DNA of 64,000 bases from Druceiella hillmani. Taxonomy: Eukaryota > Arthropoda > Insecta > Lepidoptera > Hepialidae. The notes below the pieces were generated by a model. It was not told where the DNA came from. It did no database searches and saw nothing but the letters and a program-made list of their open reading frames with translations. The stretch's first letter is position 1; every line of letters begins with the position of its first letter. Position numbers and translations under genes: made by a program. This document shows, piece after piece, positions 58,262 through 64,000 of this stretch. The DNA lies in NCBI GenBank assembly GCA_039881145.1, contig JAYKKI010000016.1:5419001-5483000 (forward strand), given 5' to 3'.

Positions 58262-58990
58262 TAACAAGTTCAGATTAATTCTATTTTAATAAAAATGTCA
58301 ATAGTTTAAAACAAATATGAAGCGATACATACATTTGATGACAGAGAATTAGCAGATGATTCAACTGACCATTATTATCAAATCGATATTTATTCTGGTT
58401 AAAGGGTATGTAAATACGTATTGCGGTCAAAACAATGATTTGAGTAATATTTTTTAATGTACAATGTTGTATTTTATCTTAATTTCAATAAAAATTTCAA
58501 ATGAATAATTTTAATCGACGGAGTTACAAATTTTTACACACAGATATGACCATGATCCTGTAATTTAGATTGCTGCTGCTAATAAGAAGAGTGTTGTGAT
58601 AGAATTAAAGTAGTAAATTATTAATGGGTTGATGTGAGACGTTAAAGTTGACATACGAGTATCTAGTTGTTAAGACGAATGTTATATAAGAAATAGAGCA
58701 ATCAGAACTTACTAAAGGTTGAACAACGCGTAACAACGACAAATGAAATAAATCAGACATGTCACAGGTTATCTAAATTGATCTTGGCATTATGCATCTT
58801 GAATCAGTCATATAGTGTACAATTGTAGTTCCAGAATGGTGAATTGAGCAGCAGGTATAAATGCGGCACAACTCAGTCACGCTATGAACTTTTGAGAGTT
58901 CATCGTGGCGCTGAAATTTGTCAATATGACCGATGTACAATTTACGTAATATCCATAAAAAGGAAGATGCATAATCACTTCATTTTTATT
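58262..58990. other. Upstream intron or 5' flank
   Basis: AT-rich except near 58840-58920. GGTATAAATGCGG at 58854-58866 resembles a TATA box on the plus strand, with TCAGT at 58873, but their spacing (about 19 bp) is short for a core promoter and no plus-strand gene follows. Confidence 0.4.
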
Positions 58991-59066
58991 CACAACTAAA
59001 TGAAACTACGTGATGTAGTATTATATATGTTTTATTTAATTCTTAACCACGACCTAGGTTTTATCT
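58991..59066 (-). mobile_element. Hairpin/hammerhead element, copy 7, fragment
   Basis: It starts TTCACAACTAAATGAAACTA and ends CACGACCTAGGTTT. Read on the minus strand it is the 3' half of the ribozyme (AAACCTAGGTCGTGG) plus the right arm, lacking the tail beyond the arm and everything 5' of the GAAA core. Confidence 0.75.
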
Positions 59067-61859
59067 TCTCACTCTCTCTCTTCTTTCTACAGAAGCTATT
59101 CTTAATTTTTTTCATAGGACATACTGAGACAGAAGCTTGTTCTGAACATAAATTCTAACATTTATTACTATGTATGTATGGTTAATATTAAAGTTAAAAC
59201 TCGTATTACAGTAAAATTAATTAAAAAACTAGTATATATTATTTCTTAAAGTTGTTTTTTGTCGCAACGCCATATGTCCGTTAATTGTTCATCAAAATTT
59301 TTGATTCAAACATCATTTTAAAACTTAGGGAACATAAGTTATTGACGAAAAAGAGACAAGCATTTCAAAATTGAATTATTAATATTTTTTAAATTCTCTC
59401 TATATTATTTATGAAAGGTGTTTAAGCGCCATCTATTAACAATCTTTTTAAGTAATATTCGGTGACTCGCGAATTATTCGCACGGGCTATCTAATATTAA
59501 TAAAATAGTGCAAAATTAATGATTCAAGAGAAAATATTCTGAAGTATTAATCGAACTGAAATGGAAACCTCACAAAATCTATGACAACCATCCCATTTCA
59601 TGTCCTATCCACCAGTTGGCATTATAGCTTCCTTTGTAAAGTACAATATTCCATATTGATAGTAAAGAGACGACTTAGCTATTATTATTTAGTTTTAGAG
59701 TTTTCTAGTTTACAATTGTTTACTCTAGTTTATAATACGTATCTTACGTTTATTTTTGCAATGCATAAAATTTGAAGAACATATATTTGAAACACCGTAA
59801 TGCCAATAGTTTGATATATTTCAGAAAAGATTTTTATTAGGTTTATCATATACGTACCGATTATATTACGTTTATTCAAAACATCTATTTGCATAGTTTT
59901 AGGTTAAGACATTAAACTACCGGAACTACGATAGATCATCCGATGGACGGCCATGTAAATGAACGAGACCTAAAATGTTCCTACGAAAAATTCTCCCTTT
60001 CCTCCGAAATAAGCAAAACTAACCAGTTTAACGACCATTTAGATTTTCATAACTCTAAAGGAAAAACGAAGTTCTTATAACATGTGTGATTCCGTCCGTT
60101 TCTTGGAGGTATTTTTCTTTAAAATCCGTTAACGTTGATATTTGAAATGTCTTATAGTGATACTTGAAATGTGCTACGTTGAAATAAATGCGGGTTAACA
60201 AATTTCAAAATGATTTTATCAGCATTTTATGTAACATATTTCTACAGATATTGCCAGTAATATTCATAAACATATCCTCACTTCTCATATCGGAAAATGC
60301 TGAAGTCAAAATTACGAAAAAAATAAGGTTTCTTGAAATTTACCTACAGATTATTATATAGATAGAACGATGGTCCTATATTTAGTAATTTATAAAAAAA
60401 TTAAGACATTGTGTCTGAAAAGTGTAAGAGGCAATATATTTATATTGGAAATACTATTAGCCCTTAAATATGCCTAAGCTTATACAGAAATCCCTTAAAT
60501 ATGCCTAAGCGTATATATATGCCTAAGCTTATACAGAATCCTCGCAGTATGAGTTGTACTCATAATTAACAACTTTTTAAACAGTGTAAATGCAGACATA
60601 ACTATGTATATATCTTACAATAAAAGCTCTGCGCGTCTGGTAAATTATATGCTTATAATTAAGTAGTGTCACTATATACGTCGACTTTTGTATTTCATCG
60701 AACCTCATTGATTATATCGTGAAATAGAATCGATAATAATTATTTAATATTTTCTTTCTGTGGAAATATTGTTAAATACGAAACAAAAGAAAACTATTTA
60801 AATTATTAGTTTTACTTAAATATGCCATAAAATATCATCTAAACTTGCTTGATATTTGTATAAAAGACTAAAAGGAAAACATTAAGGGATGATATTAAAA
60901 TAAGATATATTAATCATTTTCCTTAATCTGAAGCAAATAATTAATTTCCTTAAGACGCAAAAGTATACAATCTTTATGAAAATGTAATTTTAATTATAAT
61001 GAGCTTTTAAGTATTTTAGTACTTTCATTTAAGGGTTAAGTAGTCGTAAAGAAACTTAATACCGGTTTAATTTGCTTAGATGGGAATGTGAGAGTCAGGT
61101 GTCATTAACATTTTTTTAAAATTTGGCTTATATACGGTTATCTTCTGTAAGGGTATTTTAGGTTTTCGATGTATTAAGGAATATGTATTTGCAGCAAATT
61201 CGTAATAAAAGTTTTATTACAAAATCATAACAAAAATCTTATTACAAATCTTTTTGTTTGTCACACTTGATTTTCCTGGAAATGACTAAAGCTATCTGAA
61301 TAAAATTTATAGGCCTATGGATAGCAAGAAATTAACTTCTAGTTCTGAGATGTCAAAAAAATGAAAAGGTGTCTCATTTTTCAATTCTTTCTTTCGATAA
61401 TTTTAACACACATGAAAACAGTTATCACGTGGAGTATACACATGTAGAGCCTTTATAATTTTACTTCTTTCTATAAGAAGTTAGTCGAAAAAAAAATTAT
61501 GGAATTATACATGACTCCCCTCTCTTAACTTTACTATTCTGTTCAGTTTGGAATTCTGTGCTTTTTTAAAACGGTTGAAGTAAAAAATAATTAAAATATA
61601 ATAATAATTCGAAACAATAGAGCATATAGTAAATATAACGTTGAAATATGATTTTTTTCACAGAAGAAATTAAAAATATAAAACCTACCACACATAGAAC
61701 TTTCACTGGATTGGTGCGGATTTCCAGTCGAGTTAGTTTAATATATTTTGACACTTTTTTCACATTGACACAAAAACTGTCAAATTTAATGAACGTAAAA
61801 TGTCAAGAAATTTTTTGCTGTTATTTTTCACCAAATACCTTTTTGCTATGAGAGCACTC
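59067..61859. other. AT-rich non-coding stretch
   Basis: No gene is recognised. A CTCTCTCTCTC run follows the hairpin fragment. CGCCATCTATTAAC at 59429-59442 is a weak CTCF-like match. A short tandem (CCCTTAAATATGCCTAAGC, about 60460-60535) is present. Confidence 0.45.
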
Positions 61860-61990
61860 TTTTACAGTCTACCAGCAATCCAGCCCTGCTCGACGAGTGG
61901 CCGGAAATGAAACCCTGATCCCCGCGGTGTGCCGCGCCTTCAAAGGTCGTATGCCTTGTGATCAACCCAAGACACCACGGTTACTTTCTG
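61860..61990. other. Small GC-rich patch
   Basis: GACGAGTGGCCGGAAATGAA, CCCGCGGTGTGCCGCGCCTT and CACCACGG stand out from AT-rich flanks. A 69-codon plus-strand frame crosses it. It fits no tRNA-derived SINE or exon that I can identify. Confidence 0.3.
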
Positions 61991-62407
61991 AATGCGTTAT
62001 GTTTGTTCTGAGCATTATTTATGTTTATTGTCTTTCATTTCATGTATTCTTTTATACTAACTTGGTCGTCTTATTGATATCAAACTGTAAGTCGGGTAAA
62101 GATTGAATGAAAAAGAAATCAGTCAAATGCTGGGGAAACTCACTGGATGAATGTTATTTACCACAATTAAAATTAATTGTATATATATGCCATTGATAAC
62201 TTTTCGTAAATATATAACAAATAAATATATTCCTTATTTTTTCATTTTTCATGTGGTGGTGTTCCACGTGGATATCGTTTTAAAAATCATATCTCACGAA
62301 GTTTTTACTAAATAAATGAATGTCATGGTTTTAAAATTCCCATTGTATTAACTTGCATTTGTACCTGTAGCATTGCGTTGACAATAAAAAAAATGGTTTC
62401 TATTTTA
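61991..62407. other. AT-rich non-coding stretch
   Basis: Contains the palindromic E-box CCACGTGG at 62266-62273. Nothing else is seen. Confidence 0.45.
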
Positions 62408-62465
62408 AATAAATAAAAACAGGCCAAGTGCGACCGGCTCACCCATCGAGGGACCCGTATCTCGT
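62408..62465 (+). repeat. CR1/Zenon-type LINE tail fragment
   Basis: AACAGGCCAAGTGCGACCGG followed by CATCGAGGGACCCGTATC is a lightly mutated piece of the lepidopteran CAGGCCAAGTGCGAGTCGGA motif. Confidence 0.75.
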
Positions 62466-62720
62466 TAAAAGTGAAATTTATTTATAATAATTCGTCGTTA
62501 ATATGAACTTTCTTGTTTATTTAATAATATATAATATGTTCATATATCATGGTTATCTCCAAAACTATGACATCTAGATTCATCGTTACAAATTTTTTAA
62601 AACCTTTGTGTAGGCTTCTAAAAACTTCAGTAGTTTCGGAAAGATTTTCGGAGGTGGATATATTTTTTTGCGTATTTTTAGTACATTACTTGATACATAT
62701 CTTCAGAGATTACTTGACAC

Positions 62721-63110
62721 TTGTATATCTTAATAACTAGACCCTTCCAAACGTATATCTTAATAACTAGACCCTTCCATACGTATATTTTAATAACTAG
62801 ACCCTTCCAAACGTATATCTTAATAACTAGACCCTTCCAAACGTATATCTTAATAAATAGACCCTTCCATATGTATATCTTAATAACTAGACCCTTCCAA
62901 ACGTATATCTTAATAACTAGACCCTTCCTTACGTATATCTTAATAACTAGACCCTTCCAAACGTATATCTTAATAACTAGACCCTTCCAAACGTATATCT
63001 TAATAACTAGACCCTTCCAAACGTATATCTTAATAACTAGACCCTTCCATACGTATATCTTAATAACTAGACCCTTCCATACGTATATCTTAATAACTAG
63101 ACCTTTCCGA
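62721..63110. repeat. 30-bp tandem repeat, exactly 13 copies
   Basis: The unit ACGTATATCTTAATAACTAG plus ACCCTTCCAA repeats 13 times without a single length change from 62721 to 63110. Differences are limited to the last bases (CCAA, CCAT, CCTT, CCGA) and a few isolated changes. One frame gives a repeated ten-residue phrase ILITRPFQTY over 143 codons, a by-product of the 30-bp period. The homogeneity points to recent expansion. Confidence 0.97.
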
Positions 63111-64000
63111 CGGACAACTAGTCCCTTTTCTTCATTATATATGAAATTTTAAATGTTTTTCCAGTACCTAAAGTAGGTAGTTCCTTCAAAATTTCTCCAC
63201 AAATATTGCTGACTGTTAACTATTGAAGTATGTCAAGTTAATATGCTTTATTGTTATGTGAAATTTCAAGTTTGTATCTATCACAGTCGCTTCTTTCAGA
63301 AGCCGCTTAAGCTCATTCATAAGCATTAGTTACAACTATTGCTAAATATCCTGTCACTCGAGTGGAAGCTAAACTACTCACAATACCATCAGGTTTTCAA
63401 AGTAAGACCCTCGATAATATTTTTCTTGGAAAAATTCCAGAACGCTGTATTGCAGGTTTTATTGGTAAAAATTCATTCAATGGTAACCTAAAAGAATCCA
63501 TTTAATTGCAATCATTATAAATTCCTTTTGTCTATATGTCGAAGATCATCAAGTTAATCCAAATCATTACACCGAACTTTACAGAAAATAATAATTATAC
63601 TTCATTATATCATATACTTTTTTTCTGGAACTGCTATTCATTTCCTAAATGAGAATAATATTATCACTAGCTAATGGTTACTGTTTATTAGCTTGTAATA
63701 CCGGACTTATCAACAAATTTAACATCAAAATGGAATTTAGTTCGGGTAGTTTAACAATGGAAGTATATTTTGATGAAAGTTTCAGATATGTTATCAACTG
63801 TGTAGTTTACGCTGATTTTGATAATAATAAATAAATACATTAAGCGGTTTCTGAAAGAAATGTTAGACAAAGACGATAGCTATGGAATGAGAACGAACGC
63901 TATATAATCAAAGATAAAGATAAAGACAGCTATGGAATCCTAATCAATAATTCTTTTTTTTTAGATTGAAAGTATTCGGCAATCAGCATTGAATTGCATG
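63111..64000. other. AT-rich non-coding stretch
   Basis: Nothing is recognisable. AAAGACGATAGCTATGGAAT and AAAGACAGCTATGGAATCC (about 63869-63940) form a short direct repeat. Confidence 0.45.

Noticed and set aside
58854..58880. TATA box plus initiator of a plus-strand gene
   Set aside because: The spacing between TATAAAT and TCAGT is about 19 bp instead of about 25-30, and no coding sequence follows on the plus strand.
61860..61990. tRNA-derived SINE or tRNA gene
   Set aside because: No A-box/B-box pair in proper spacing and no cloverleaf could be drawn by eye.
62721..63110. CRISPR array
   Set aside because: The repeats are head to tail without unique spacers, and the setting is eukaryotic.
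62721..63152. 143-codon frame with a repeated ILITRPFQTY phrase
   Set aside because: A consequence of a 30-bp repeat without stops. There is no promoter, signal peptide or non-repeat coding part.

Overview
The window looks like AT-rich, gene-poor chromosomal DNA of a moth or butterfly (Lepidoptera). The main evidence is a set of decayed repeats of types I know from lepidopteran genomes: CR1/Zenon-type LINE tails (for example 50337-50845 and 62408-62465), fragments beginning with a GACCCGGCGAACTTCGTACC-type motif together with a PIF1/Helitron helicase remnant (50938-52105), a CATCATCATCAACGACCT-type repeat (39735-39800), a decayed mariner, and the left end of a piggyBac-like element. There are no bacterial operons and no tRNA or rRNA genes. 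The species cannot be named from this sequence.

Only one piece of host gene is convincing: a first coding exon on the minus strand (57964-58144). It has a signal peptide, an in-frame stop just upstream, a splice acceptor at the start of the exon and a donor at its end. The end of the exon (LDMDPCKA) resembles the start of the conserved N-terminal region of BMP-1/tolloid astacin metalloproteases. I found no second exon to its left. The 58 kb to the left may therefore be mostly a giant first intron, or intron plus a gene desert.

Across that 58 kb lie 10 islands of roughly 150-475 bp that are richer in G+C and CpG than their surroundings and carry no repeat signature (4440, 8320, 11540, 13010, 14150, 21745, 22590, 27825, 34260 and the duplicated 43-44 kb block). 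They look like conserved non-coding or regulatory elements. The most striking is a two-block module at 43200-44190 that recurs in the same order at 49262-52600. It has two stretches of 43 and 44 identical bases amid diverged sequence, and the second copy is split by about 2.6 kb that includes LINE and Helitron debris.

The rest is repeats: seven (AT)n tracts, at least nine tandem minisatellites or satellites (units of 25, 30, 30, 45, 78, 91, 139, 215 and about 225 bp) and a 327-bp tandem duplication, several MITE or foldback elements, and one unusual family. That family has seven copies of a roughly 100-270 bp foldback (hairpin) element. Four copies are flanked by exact or near-exact 12-bp target duplications, and the best copy contains a candidate type-I hammerhead ribozyme. 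This family is the best candidate for a little-described system in the window.
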